This document shows positions 1 to 10,589 of a DNA stretch of 64,000 nt, one piece after another (position 1 is the stretch's first letter; each line of letters opens with the position of its first letter). The stretch is taken from contig OY987264.1 in the NCBI GenBank assembly GCA_963920665.1, positions 24,904,906 to 24,968,905 of the forward strand, written 5' to 3'. Origin of the DNA: Straminergon stramineum. Lineage: Eukaryota; Streptophyta; Bryopsida; Hypnales; Calliergonaceae. Position numbers and translations under genes: made by a program. The notes beneath the pieces were generated by a model that saw only the letters and a list, made by a program, of their open reading frames with translations, did no database searches and was not told the DNA's origin.

Positions 1-67
1 AGTGAATACAGGGAAGTAAGAGTTTGAGTGGCGAAATGATTATAGAATTTCTTCTGCTTCTCTGCAG

Positions 68-1667
68 CACATTAGCGAGGAGGCAGTTCTTGGGGCGGTG
101 AGCTATGAGAAGGATGTGGATGGATTCCACCCAGTCAATGTTGGAACTCTGGCGATGCAAGGGAGGAAACCTCTGTTTGTGTCTTGCACTCCGAAAGGTT
201 GCATTGAGCTTCTAAAGCGTTCAGGCGTGCAAATGGTGGGCAAGCGTGCAGTTGTCATTGGCCGTAGCAATATTGTAGGCACACCTGCAGCTCAGCTTTT
301 ACAGGTTCGAGACCTCATTTTCTCATCACTTTCTCATCGCATCTCATCACATTCTCACTTCAGGGTCGGTTGACTTTTGCTAAACAGGCCTTGAGGACTG
401 GACCATACTTCAAGAAATCTAGCAATGTGAATGGTCAAAATTGGAGAGTTGTCCTTAAGGGATAGCCATGGAAAAAGAATCGTAAGATGAACGATAAATG
501 ACATGGATGCTTTCATGGCAACACTTTTTGTGAAGGGTCTTGTCCACTTGATCTTTTTTGTAGAGGGCTCCAAATATCATCAGCCGGTAATATGGTCATA
601 TAGGCAAGACCATTTAACCTAAGTAAGCAAATTTATTTTTAAATTTCGTATTATCTTGTCCCATGGGGCTCCAAATGACTTTCTTGACCTCAACTTTTGC
701 TCGTCCTCAATACTTGTCTGGTGAAGTGTAAATCGATCCTTACTGTGCTTCTATGAACCTTACTCTATCATTCAAATTCAGAAAATCATTTTAGTTCGTT
801 CGCTGCTGAGTTGCTGGATATTTTCGAAGAGTTGATCGTTATCACTAACCCGCATATGAATTGCAGCGTGAAAATGCCACAGTGACTGTGGTGCATTCGC
901 GCACAAAAAATCCAGCAGAAATTACGAGAGAAGCCGACATCGTTATTGCAGCAGTTGGAAAAGCTGAGTTGGTGCGAGGCGATTGGCTGAAGCCAGGAGC
1001 CGTCGTCATTGACGTGGGAATCAATGCTGTGGAGGTATGCAAGATTATTTTCTTTATTATATTTGTGTCCTGGGACATTATTATCTCGTGTTTCGGAAGA
1101 TGGCTTTTTGAGCTGATCGAGGTAGAGGGTACTATTATGCGTCAGCTTACGCATTTGAACATATGTAGAGTGTTCTTCGGGGGGAGACATACAGAACTAT
1201 GGAGAGATCTTTGCGTACATGATCAAAATCTGTTGAGACCATTTTTTTAACGCTATGTCTGACTTCCTGTGCAATTTCAAAGTGGGAGGTTGACAGTTTC
1301 AATTCCATTCATAGATCAGTGGCTATAGGCATTTATCTAAGTCATGCTTGCACCACTTGCTAAGCACTCCAACCAAGCGTATGAATAGACGGGTTGCTGT
1401 TGGGTATAGGGGGCGGGATCAGTTCCCTGACGGTTTTAATATCCTCTACCTTACCTGATGTTGCGCTCACTGTGCATTGTCCTGACTACTCTGTAGGATT
1501 TATCAATAAAGAAAGGCTACCGACTGGTGGGTGACGTATGCTTTGAAGAGGCCAAGCAAGTAGCATCGATGATTACACCGGTCCCTGGGGGTGTTGGCCC
1601 CATGACAATAGCAATGCTGCTATCGAACACTCTTGAGGCTGCCAAAAGGACTTTCGGGGTTGTATAA
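68..1667 (+). CDS. Bifunctional methylenetetrahydrofolate dehydrogenase / cyclohydrolase (FolD-type), 3' part, three exons
   Basis: FolD converts 5,10-methylene-THF to 10-formyl-THF through methenyl-THF in folate one-carbon metabolism, using NADP. The last three exons are visible: 68-304, 867-1034 and 1497-1667, with stop TAA at 1665. All junctions are GT..AG and keep phase 0. They encode about 191 residues. The first has DGFHPVN, then the nucleotide-binding [12 protein letters not shown]. The second has [10 protein letters not shown] and [10 protein letters not shown]. The third has GYRLVGDV and the family signature PGGVGPMT. The first 67 bases are intron ending TTCTCTGCAG, so the 5' exons, including the catalytic lysine region, lie upstream of the window. 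An ATG-like start near 98 is not a start but mid-exon. Plants have cytosolic, mitochondrial and plastid FolD forms, and the missing N-terminus prevents choosing among them. The visible part has no frame lesion. The family call is secure. Confidence 0.95.
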
Positions 1668-2586
1668 CTCTGCTGTATCTTCAGACGACTACTTTGCGAC
1701 CAGGATGTCTATAGTCTGCTTTGGCAATGTTAGAATTATGTGATTTATATGTACTGGCAGTTGGCGTGCTCAGCCAACGAATAATTTTCTGACAAGGGGA
1801 CAGTATATCTCTGGCTTCTTTTATGGCATTGGAAAGCCAATTTTTTATTAACTAGTAATGATTACTGGTCATTTGAGGATTAGTTTTTTTGGCAAAGCAG
1901 AGCCGCTGCTTGGGCTGAACTGTGTCTGCTTCGTGTGATGAGATGCAGGATCCGACAGCCAGGCTTTCTTCCATAAGGCACTTGGTTGCGTCTAAGAGGA
2001 GTTCGATTCCATTATTTTTCCTTCGTGGTGATGATAGCGGAAAGTTGATAGATTCTATGATAATTTGACGCTGTAGTTGGTTTTGGTCGATGTTTTTCAA
2101 AATGGTACCCGGCTTGAGTTGCAGACTTGTATCATTCTGAGTGGAGCTTATACCTACTGGTAGTGGTAGTGTTGGATCATCCTAAAATGTACGTCACGAG
2201 AGAAAAGTTTCTGTTGAACACTAGGTATCGATGCATGCTACCAAGCATGTCTTTGGATTGGTTAACAATTAGTTCTTATTGTATTGAGCGGAAGGAAAAC
2301 AGACCCCGAGCGTAAGGAATCTCCATTCTCTGTTTCTCCTTGCTGATTACATTTATAACTTGACATCTTAAATCCCTTGATGCCGTTGGACATACTTAAA
2401 AAACTTGAACCTTATTGCACTTCGTGTCTTTTGCATTCACTTTCTACACTCTTAGAAGGAACATGGGCTTCCATTTTTAGCTCTAATCTCCCAGACTTTA
2501 TTTCCAAGTTAATGAGTCAATGCAGCTGTGTCGAATTTTCTTGGTTTGAGACGAAGAAGGTGATAAATCATTTGCCTGTTCAATAT
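1668..2586. other. FolD 3' flank / intergenic
   Basis: Presumably holds the FolD 3' UTR and then intergenic DNA. No ORF here resembles a protein family I know. The last eight bases, TTCAATAT at 2579-2586, are the left target-site copy of the neighbouring MITE. Confidence 0.5.
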
Positions 2587-2820
2587 GGCCGGTGTGAACC
2601 GACCCCCTCGCTCGTCCCCGAGGCAAAACGCTGAAGTTTTTTATGTGTCACGTATGATAAAATTTGCAAATTTGAATTCATTTTTGCAATCAGAGGCCCC
2701 GATTTGACAAGTGGAGGTGTAGAAAATAGATTAATCTAGCACAAAATACGGGTCTTTTCTTTTACATGCACCCATGGAATGACTTGGGGGGATGAGCGAG
2801 GGGGTCGGTTCACCCCGGCC
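2587..2820. mobile_element. hAT-type MITE, 234 bp, with 8-bp target-site duplication
   Basis: The ends are inverted repeats of about 33 bp. The left end begins GGCCGGTGTGAACCGACC. The reverse complement of the right end begins GGCCGGGGTGAACCGACC. There are two mismatches over the arm. The element is flanked by perfect 8-bp direct repeats, TTCAATAT, at 2579-2586 and 2821-2828. An 8-bp duplication is the hAT hallmark. There is no coding capacity. The AT-rich middle, around GAATTCATTTTTGCAATC and GAGGCCCC at about 2675-2700, recurs at 25.87 and 26.25 kb in elements whose ends differ. The sharp TIRs and perfect duplication suggest a fairly recent insertion. Confidence 0.88.
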
Positions 2821-3443
2821 TTCAATATACGATCTTTGGGAAGTCAAAAAGTACGCTCTTAAATTTTCGTGATTCCTTACCTCACCACTCTCGAAGGCTG
2901 TTTAGTCCATACTGGACGAGTATAATACCCAGTCGAATGGGGTATAATATAATTAACCAAAGAGTTGGGGAATCCCTGATGAAGAGTGAAGCTTCGATAG
3001 GTATAGCTTGTTGGTCAGTATTTGCCGAAGATTGAGAATGTTGGTGAGACGATGTTGGTGAGCTCCATTTGCTTAAGCACGAGAGTAACAACGGTAAAGT
3101 ATAGGTGTCGTCTCTAGCCATTTATGGGAGGGAACATCTTGGCTTACCAAGATTAGCATCCACGGATCAATCCCTAAAATTGCAACCGCACCCAAAATGA
3201 ACAATTACATCATGACCTCAATATACAGAAATTCGCCAACCCTGGCGTATTTCGCTCCCCACAATTCCCAGTGAATCTACCAGCCTACATCCTAAACCCT
3301 AAAATTCCAATTGTGCCAACCGGTGAAACTGAATACAGGATACAAAATTCAACGCCATCAGTGCGTTAAATTCCGATTAATCGAATCATAAGAGACCACT
3401 AATCAATAAATAATTTACATGTATGACAAGGAAAACTCTAGCA
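2821..3443. other. Intergenic between the MITE and the GT47 gene
   Basis: The 3' UTR of the minus-strand glycosyltransferase should lie in the right part. The short ORF across 2882-3121 (-) is not recognisable. No other structure seen. Confidence 0.4.
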
Positions 3444-4799
3444 CTACGCCGACGCCGCTTCTCGTCTGGCGTACTTAATGCTATGGCGCCGCACCCAAAG
3501 CTCCAGTAACGTCATGTGAAACGCATCATAGGGCACAGGCGGATTGTTCCACTCCAGATGCTTGCTGGCCTGGTGGCCCAAGTATTGCATTTCCGCATAC
3601 TTCGCAGGCGCCACGCCCAACAATATGGCCTTCAAGTTCGGCAGATCCTCCTCGCCCAGCACGAGCACAAACTGACGCCAATCGAGGAATCCCTGAAACG
3701 GCAAGTCATTCAGAGCCGACTTGGACACTACCACCGGCACGCACCTGAACCGGAGCGCGTCCACCAGGCTGAGCGCGTCGTGGGGCGGCAAGCTGACGCA
3801 GAACTTCGTCCTCGCGAGTTTTGCGTAAACCGAGGATCGATGCGGAGACGGATCCGACTCCAACTCGAAGTCTGCGTCGGGATTCGGAAGCTGAGATGCG
3901 TCCCGCGTGGCAGGAAAATACGCAAGACTGGTTCTTTTGGAGCCTCTCCCCGCGAGCGCGGCATGGATCTGCTGAGGCGTGACGGGCTTGTACTCGGGAA
4001 ACACCATGTCCTTGTGCGGGTAGAACATTTGCTTGTGCCGAAGCGGCGCGCAGGAGGCTTGGATGGTGTTCTTCCCGAGCTCTAAGAAGTTGCGGTGCTT
4101 GCTGGTGCGGTCGAAGGCGTGGCAGGATAAGTACAAGTGATCTGCACCAAGAGAGCGGTCCCAGAAGGGAAAATCGGTTCGGATTTTCTGGACGTAGCGC
4201 TTGAACTGGTCCGCCACGCCGGTAGGGCCGAGATCGACCCAGAGGGAGTCCATTGATACGGGGAGGAGGAAGAGCTGCGCTTGCTTGGGATTCTCGGTGA
4301 CGAACTCGCTGCGGGAGAGCAGGCGGAAGAAGAGATCCGCAGTGCTGGTGAGGTCCTCCGTGACGCCAATGGATCCATCGTACTTGTGCTCGTAGCGAGA
4401 CTCCTGGGAAGGATAGATCCAGATCTGCATCCGCTTCCACATCTCCTCGTAACTCAGGGTGAAAATCTCGGGGGAGTGGTACAGCTTGGGAAGGCTCCCT
4501 TGCAGCGCTTGAAGTTCCGTCTCCGAGAATTCCAGTGGAGAAACGGGCAAACTAGCAGTGTCGCCAGCGTCACGGGTGACTTCGTCTGGAAACTCATACA
4601 ACCCATCGAGCGAGTCCAGAGATCTGAGTCCAAAGACTGAGATGGAAGAGATCCACAAGCCCAGAAGCAACACCGACATGGAGTAGGAAACAAAGACCGA
4701 CACCGCACGCTCTTTCGAGAAGAGACCCATGACTAGCAAGCAAGCAAGCAAGCTTTCGAAATGGCAAAGGACTCTCTGATTTTCCACCACCTTGTGCAA
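3444..4799 (-). CDS. Exostosin-family (GT47) type II membrane glycosyltransferase
   Basis: Predicted Golgi glycosyltransferase of the plant GT47 group, whose characterised members build hemicellulose, pectin or arabinan side chains. The acceptor cannot be deduced. The uninterrupted ORF gives 451 aa from the first ATG. A second ATG at residue 24 (start 4730) would give 428 aa and puts the hydrophobic signal anchor (residues about 33-57) right after a short cytosolic MGLFSKER tail, so I favour it. The exostosin domain starts near IWIYP (126-130). It runs through QLFLLPVSMDSLW and DHLYLSCHAFD to the conserved C-terminal KFCVSLPP (332-339) and RFRCVPVVVS (350-358). The length matches GT47 proteins. 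The coding region is visibly GC-richer than its flanks. CAAG tetranucleotide repeats lie just upstream of the second ATG. No introns were seen. Confidence 0.88.
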   Translation of the reverse strand: MHKVVENQRVLCHFESLLACLLVMGLFSKERAVSVFVSYSMSVLLLGLWISSISVFGLRSLDSLDGLYEFPDEVTRDAGDTASLPVSPLEFSETELQALQGSLPKLYHSPEIFTLSYEEMWKRMQIWIYPSQESRYEHKYDGSIGVTEDLTSTADLFFRLLSRSEFVTENPKQAQLFLLPVSMDSLWVDLGPTGVADQFKRYVQKIRTDFPFWDRSLGADHLYLSCHAFDRTSKHRNFLELGKNTIQASCAPLRHKQMFYPHKDMVFPEYKPVTPQQIHAALAGRGSKRTSLAYFPATRDASQLPNPDADFELESDPSPHRSSVYAKLARTKFCVSLPPHDALSLVDALRFRCVPVVVSKSALNDLPFQGFLDWRQFVLVLGEEDLPNLKAILLGVAPAKYAEMQYLGHQASKHLEWNNPPVPYDAFHMTLLELWVRRHSIKYARREAASA

Positions 4800-5511
4800 C
4801 CTGAAATTGTGAGAAGCAAATTCAGTTGAACGAAGCCATACTACTCAGTCGCGTCAGTCAGTCCTCTGAGATTTACAATTCGACCAGAGAAGCAATGACG
4901 ACGACGACGACGACAACATTTATGTCTGAATGATGAATTCGTGACTCACGTCGTGTGTCTACAACGATGCTGTGGCAAACGGTTACCAAGACTGAGAAGC
5001 CGTGGGCTTGAATCAGGGTTTAGGATCCCTGACATGCAAACTCCCCAAGCGAGAACCAGGAGAGTGTGAGGAGGCACCAGCACACCTACAACTACTCCAC
5101 TGGGTCCTCCCCCCGAATTTTTTTTATACTCCGTAATAGACTAGCTACTGATAGAGAGAACTTGAAAGCTACTTTCGCATTCAAAAAACAGAACGAATCT
5201 TCCAAAGCACCTTCAAAAAATCCCTCTGAAATCCCAAATACAGAATCTGTTTTGTCTAGCGCGAAAACCAGTGAATGAGAGAGATCTATTGAAAATCTAT
5301 ACCTTGAGATAAAAACTCATCAATACCGACACCGTGATCCAAACGAGCGAACTCCGGTACACGTCTCGACAATCTGCCACACCAAGAGCAAGTGATGCGG
5401 TTCTCCCGCGTTGTTGCGTTTCATCGCCTTCTTGGAAAATCCAGTGAAGGTACCTAATCCTATGTTGTCAAGCCCTTAGAGCATCTCCAGCAGTCGAGCC
5501 ACAAGGACACG
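4800..5511. other. Upstream region of the GT47 gene
   Basis: Contains the probable 5' leader and promoter of the minus-strand GT47 gene and a short (GAC)n microsatellite at about 4893-4912. A small ORF at 5066-5278 (+) is unrecognised and probably chance. Confidence 0.4.
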
Positions 5512-5515
5512 TTAA

Positions 5516-5737
5516 CCCTTAAACGTAGAAGCGGACGTTTTGTGTCCGATGGATGACAGAGAATCTCTCCATGTAGGATAGAACTACGATTATTCATCCT
5601 CGGAATTTTGTGAGAAAAGGGTAGGTCTTCTACAGTAGTATGACTTCCAGTGAATATTTTTGGTCTTTTTAAAGTAGATGATGTCCCACGGTTCTAAAAG
5701 GAAGGATTTCCACGGTCACTAGTCCGTCTTTTAAGGG
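5516..5737. mobile_element. TTAA-flanked non-coding element, short family, 222 bp
   Basis: Bounded by TTAA at 5512-5515 and 5738-5741. The left end is CCCTTAAACG. The reverse complement of the right end is CCCTTAAAAGACGG, so the terminal inverted repeat is about 8 bp, followed by a short GC-rich CGGACG stretch. It aligns, in reverse orientation, with 17225-17446, which is also exactly 222 bp. TTAA target plus CCC-starting termini is the piggyBac superfamily signature. No ORF. Confidence 0.75.
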
Positions 5738-5741
5738 TTAA

Positions 5742-6009
5742 AGGAAGTGGTGCGACTTGGAGAGATGTCCCATCCCACCAAATGTAGCCTTTGGCATTTT
5801 TCAAAGTTTGTTGCGCCACTTCCTGTGTCCCATTCTTGAACCTATAGTGCCTGGGTGATTTGACTTGTGCCATGTTTCATTTGACTTAACCCTTAAAAGA
5901 CATTTCATGTCTAGGTTTGGTCAAACTTCATTAGATTTCTACATTAAAACACACATTTCAAAAATTTGATACTTTTCACATGTAGCAATATACTCTCTTT
6001 TCGCAAATA
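5742..6009. other. Intergenic with a solo TTAA-type terminus
   Basis: At 5886-5900 TTAACCCTTAAAAGAC resembles one end of the short TTAA element family. No matching right end was found before the LINE remnant, so this is at most a truncated copy. Confidence 0.35.
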
Positions 6010-6560
6010 CTAAACCAAGGTATAGTCACGGGAGAATGGCTTTTGAAGCAAATATCAGGATTGGATGTAAGTTGTTCTATGTGCCCATGTCCTATTGAAA
6101 TCATTCCCCATTTGTTTTGGGATTGCAGTAGCATCCGAGACTTGTGCAGTACATTCAATGCATTAGCAGATAATTTCCATAACATTCCTAAAGTAGACTC
6201 ACTTCATATTACACTATTAGGCTTTATAACATCTTCCATTACAAAGAAACTAGGAAAGCTTGTATATAAGTTTCAACCTTGGAACATCATATGTAACTTC
6301 CTTTTATGGCACATTTAGACAAATAGATGCAACAAAAGATTTAGTGATCAAAATGTTAGTCTCAAAAGGATCCTAGGATCCACTTGGGCTTCTACTCTTC
6401 ATATAGGTATGGCTATGTGGAAACATATCCATGTAGTTATTAAAGAAAAAAAGACTTTGACTAGTTTAGAAAATACCCTTAATATGGAATGGACTCCGAT
6501 ATTTTGCTCTATTGGTGATGGGATTTGGCACTTCAAAGTGCTTCTCATCTTCATGTAATT
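6010..6560 (+). pseudogene. LINE (non-LTR retrotransposon) C-terminal remnant, zf-RVT domain
   Basis: One reading frame around 6031-6318 encodes GEWLLKQISGLDVSCSMCP and then HLFWDCSSIRDLC. This is the C-x2-C..H..C arrangement of the reverse-transcriptase zinc-binding domain (zf-RVT) at the end of plant LINE ORF2 proteins. The frame stops at 6316-6318, and similar-looking coding sequence appears to continue past stops to about 6500. No reverse transcriptase core, start codon or poly-A tail is visible, so it is a short dead fragment. Confidence 0.6.
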
Positions 6561-7404
6561 TCTATTTGTTCTTTCAATTTGAAGGGGGCTTTCGCCCCCT
6601 ACCAACCTTCATTGGCTTTCACAGCAATATACTCTTTCTATCCCTAGAAAAAAATGGGGGGTTTAGAAATGGCCAGATTCACGCGTGAGTTGTTCCTATT
6701 TTGAGGGGATTGCATAGTTACTATAGCTTCTAATAAACTCCACAAGACATGAAAGAGTGGAATTCAATAGTGTAGTGGTGCATAATGAAAACAAGCAACA
6801 AAATTGACAAATTTCCCCCTCTTTTTGGAACTACCGTCTAGTAGGGTTTTTATTGGGTTTTTCGACAAATGGCTCTGTGGCCTTTCTGTGAAGAAGGTTT
6901 TCAGTTCTCTGGCTCTTTCATTATTGTGGGTTGAAATTGAAGGTGGCTATTTTGTAAACAATTTTGTAGCCTCATGGCTATATTTTTTCTAATTATGAAG
7001 AAAGAATTGGCATTAACAAGTTATTGTAGTAAGTTAGAATAGGCAACAACTTCCAAAATCTTGTTGTAATATTGGCAATGATAATATTTTTCAAAGTGGT
7101 TAGGAGGCTAAACAATAAGAAAAAAAAGTTCCATTAGGCTTCATTGACAGTCTTCATGGAATGAAAATGTTGTCCTGGCAAATTCCAAAACCATGCACAG
7201 ATGATAGAAACAAAAGGTCTACTTTGCAAACTACAATCCAAACAACTGAACAATAATTCAATCACCATGCAAGGATGATTACTACATCACTAAGGGGAAC
7301 TACCTCCAAAGGCCCAAACAATGCTAGCTAGAGAAACTAACTACCCTAGAACACCATAGCAATACCGCTCAGCTGAGTGAACCCACTGTTCAAAACATTC
7401 TTCA
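6561..7404. repeat. Dispersed repeat and intergenic DNA
   Basis: A stretch at about 6840-6950, encoding FDKWLCGLSVKKV, matches 32175-32270 (LDKWLCGLSFKKV) at both DNA and peptide level. It is therefore a dispersed repeat fragment, possibly from an element ORF of unknown type. The remainder shows no recognisable gene. Confidence 0.45.
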
Positions 7405-7949
7405 TATGGGAAGTTTTTTATTTTGTACACTTGTTGTGCCTTCATGCCAACCACCACTCCCAAATTGTCATCCAACCTATTTCAAACTCGGTCCTTCAAG
7501 AATGACAAGGAAGGAAAACAATGTTCATCTTCAACAAAATTAAGTACATGGATCATGGCAATCTCTGCAAGTTTCACCTATTCATTGAAGCTTTTGGCAA
7601 GGGCTGAGTTTACATCCAAAGACCTCCCAAGCTTTGTGAGTGGATTCACCAAAAATGGTGGTTCCATAGCTTCCATAGAATTTGAAAACATGGCTAGTTT
7701 AAACATTAGTTGTTGCAACTCCAATTGAAAAGAGTCCAAGATAGGTGGCACAAGTTTGTTGCCCTCCTTATCAAAAACCCATTTAGGCTCACCAAAATTT
7801 TTCTTGATCACATCAAGGTGCTTGCAGAAGCTAACTTCACAGTCACCTTGTAACCAATATTGTGGATAAACCAAGCTAAGTGCATCCATGAGACCATGAG
7901 TTAGAAATCTGGATTTTAGTTCATCAATGAGCTATTGTACTGCACCTAC

Positions 7950-8270
7950 AAAGTCCACACTCCACAATCAGTGATAGGTCCAAACTCTACAATTGAACCA
8001 AAAAAATACAATAGTAGATAAATTCTACAACTTAGCCTAAAAAATACTATAATAGCCAAGAAAATATAGCAATAGACAAATTGAACTACTTAGCTAAAAA
8101 AATAACAGTAGGTAAATTCTACATCAGTAGCCAAAAAATACAGCAACAGACAAATGCCACAACTTAGTCCAAAACAACATAGCAGTAACCAAATTATGCA
8201 ACTTAGCCAAAAGAATATAGCACTACAGAAATTTCAAAATTTAACTAATAAAATACAGAAATAGGACATA
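7950..8270. repeat. AT-rich imperfect tandem repeats inside the hAT remnant
   Basis: Degenerate units of about 35-40 bp, with a core like CAGCAATAGACAAATT followed by CTACAACTTAGCCAAAA. The same unit type recurs at 8780-9060, in the other non-coding insert of the same transposase. Confidence 0.65.
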
Positions 8271-8779
8271 CCTTTGCATTCATCTTTCACTATGCTCACA
8301 ATGTGTGCAAAAGATTTCCAGGTCACAAATAGTCCTTCATGAATAGCAAATATAGTCTGAATACCAGAGACAAAAGCTAATTGAGAATTTTGTCCATCAA
8401 TATTCAAATACATAGGTAGAGGCACCCACTTCATGTGGATTTGCTCATGAGAGCACTCTAAAAACTGCTTGAAGGACTAGAACTCTTCAGTGGCAAAAGC
8501 ATACTCAATGTCTAAGTACAACTTAAACAAATGTCCTTGACAAACTTGTTGGGCAACCACAAAATTTGAAATGTACACATCTCATTTTGGGGCAAAGAGA
8601 ACAAGATTATCAATGCTCTCTAGAAGTGGCAAGAGGCATGTCATGCCTAGCACAACATAGGGGTCAATGAGTTTAACCAAAATGCCTTTGGCCTTTGTTC
8701 TCACACGATTTTGCATCCCAAAACATAAGATAAAGTTAGCACCACCCTCAAAAATACAGAAAAGAACTTCAAGTTCTAT

Positions 8780-9060
8780 GAAAAATTCAGCAATAGACAA
8801 ATTGTACCACTTACCAATAACATACAACAGTAAACAAAGTCCACAACTTAGTACAAAAAAATTCAGCAATAGATAAATTTTACAACTTATCCAATAACAT
8901 ACAACTATAAACAAAGTCTACAAGTTAGTACTAAAAAAATTCAGCAATAGATAAATTTTACAACTTACCCAACAAAATACAACAATATACAAATCCTTCA
9001 ACTTAGTACCACAAAATTCAGAAATACAAAAACTCCACAACTTAGATTGAATAGACAAGT
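8780..9060. repeat. Tandem repeat of about 74 bp inside the hAT remnant
   Basis: Three to four head-to-tail copies share the core AATTCAGCAATAGATAAATT, followed by TTACAACTTA and ACATACAAC. Each copy looks like a dimer of the shorter unit at 7950-8270. Confidence 0.7.
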
Positions 9061-10589
9061 ACAGAAAAGAGAATCTTACAGTTTCTTTGTTGTTGGTAGA
9101 ATCAACATCCACCTTGGCTACAACTGAGCAGTATTCACTTAAAAGCCTTCTAAGAGGGTCAATTAAGGACACCCAACAAGTGGGTACATTCTTGAGCAAC
9201 TTCAAACCTTTTGTTTCTATCATGAGTGCAAGGTTGTGGAATTCAGCATACTTTTGGGGGCTATATGCAAAGTAGTTGTAACAAATTTGCAACAAATCTT
9301 CAATAGCAGATATAATGTCTAAAGAAGACAATGGTTTAAATGCTAAGTTGCATCTGTGTGCCATGCAGTGAACCCCTTGAGTAAAAGGGGCATGGTTTGT
9401 TTGAATTTGCTTTGTCACTCCACTTCTTTGGCCTTGAAAGGCAGCTACTCCATTAGCACCAAAACACATGAGCTTGGCTGCAATGGCTTCTAGAGACAAG
9501 TCAACTTTTATAGTCAAAGCTGAAACAATGACAGAGGTCAAATTGTCTGCTGAAGCTCCATCAGCCTTCAACTTCTACAACAAGATGAGTAAGGGCACAT
9601 GAGTCCAATTTTGCATGACATAACAATGAACAACAATGTAACTTTGGGTTATCTACAACACTTGTTTCGTCAGCAGTGATGGCAATGTATTGAGTAGCCC
9701 CAACAATGGCTTTAATTTTATCTTGAACTATGGACCACATGTAGGATGCCATTATCCAACCTGCTCCATCAATTCAATGCATCTTTGGTAAATTAGGGAC
9801 TGCAAGCAATTCGTACAAGGCAAGCCTAGAAGAAAACTCAGCCATTGGCCTACCATCACTTAAAACTTGAAACAAAGTGGACAGCTACACTCTTTTTCTC
9901 CTAGACTCAATGGTATTGTTGCTATTGATCTACTCTAACACTGTAGTAGGTGGTTTGGCAACAAACAACATCATATTCTTTTTATACTTTGTCCTCTTCT
10001 CATGTGTCTGCAGAGTGTAAAGTTTAGGGCCCATCAAATAGAGCTTCTCCCCCATTTCGGTGCATACGTGATAGCACACCATGTGCAATACCCCACCAGA
10101 TGCTAAAACCATTTGAGCCCAAGGGCAATTGGCAGACTACTCCATCTGAAATTTACGAGCCAAATCATAATTCTTCCTTGAGCGCTTAGGTGGCAGAGGA
10201 ACTTTGAAGTCATCATCAGCAGATGATTCATCACTCTCGGATGGCACATGAAGGTTGTGTAGTGTAGCAAAATCAGGGTTGTCTTTAGAGACACTAAAGT
10301 TTGATTCATCACTAGACAAGAGAAGTGTAGCTAGAGTATATGCCAAGACAACAATGGATGCTAAAGTAGTCTTCGATACCCCAACAGAGTCATGGGTTGT
10401 GTCCAAAGACACAAGTGTTTCTTGCATGGGAGGAATGGAATTTGAATTCAAAGAAGCTACTTGGTTAACTGATGGAATAGACAATTGTTGCCCTACAAGA
10501 GAATCACCATTATCTGGGTTACAAGAGGCCCAAAAATATGTTTGCATCGTTCTCTTTTGTCGTGCCTTCTCATGCCCATTTTCCTCCAT

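Larger units (their letters stand above)
7405..10589 (-). pseudogene. hAT-superfamily transposase pseudogene (DUF4371 / ZNF862-like)
   Basis: Fragments of one transposase lie in order on the minus strand. 10137-10589 is an acidic N-terminal part starting MEENGHEKARQKRTM. 9930-10112 has Cys and His residues that may be a decayed zinc finger. 9561-9752 has AITADETS, the first catalytic aspartate region. 8918-9571 has LMCFGANGVAAFQGQRSGV and GVHCMAHRCNLA, typical of this hAT group. 7405-7889 includes VEDEHCFPSLSFLKDRV, the hAT C-terminal dimerisation region. Stops interrupt the frame, for example within KDRV*NRL at about 7490 and before VKLAEIA at about 7575, and there are frame changes. The family usually has an aspartate where CFGANG has asparagine. 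Two AT-rich inserts (about 7950-8270 and 8780-9060) are full of short repeats and may be introns. TIRs were not identified. Confidence 0.85.

Noticed and set aside
98..373. A separate small gene starting near 98
   Set aside because: It is the interior of a FolD exon that begins at 68 after a splice acceptor; its right part reads into an intron.
3516..4640. Plus-strand and alternative-frame ORFs across the GT47 gene
   Set aside because: Shadow frames of a GC-rich gene with clear domain content on the minus strand.
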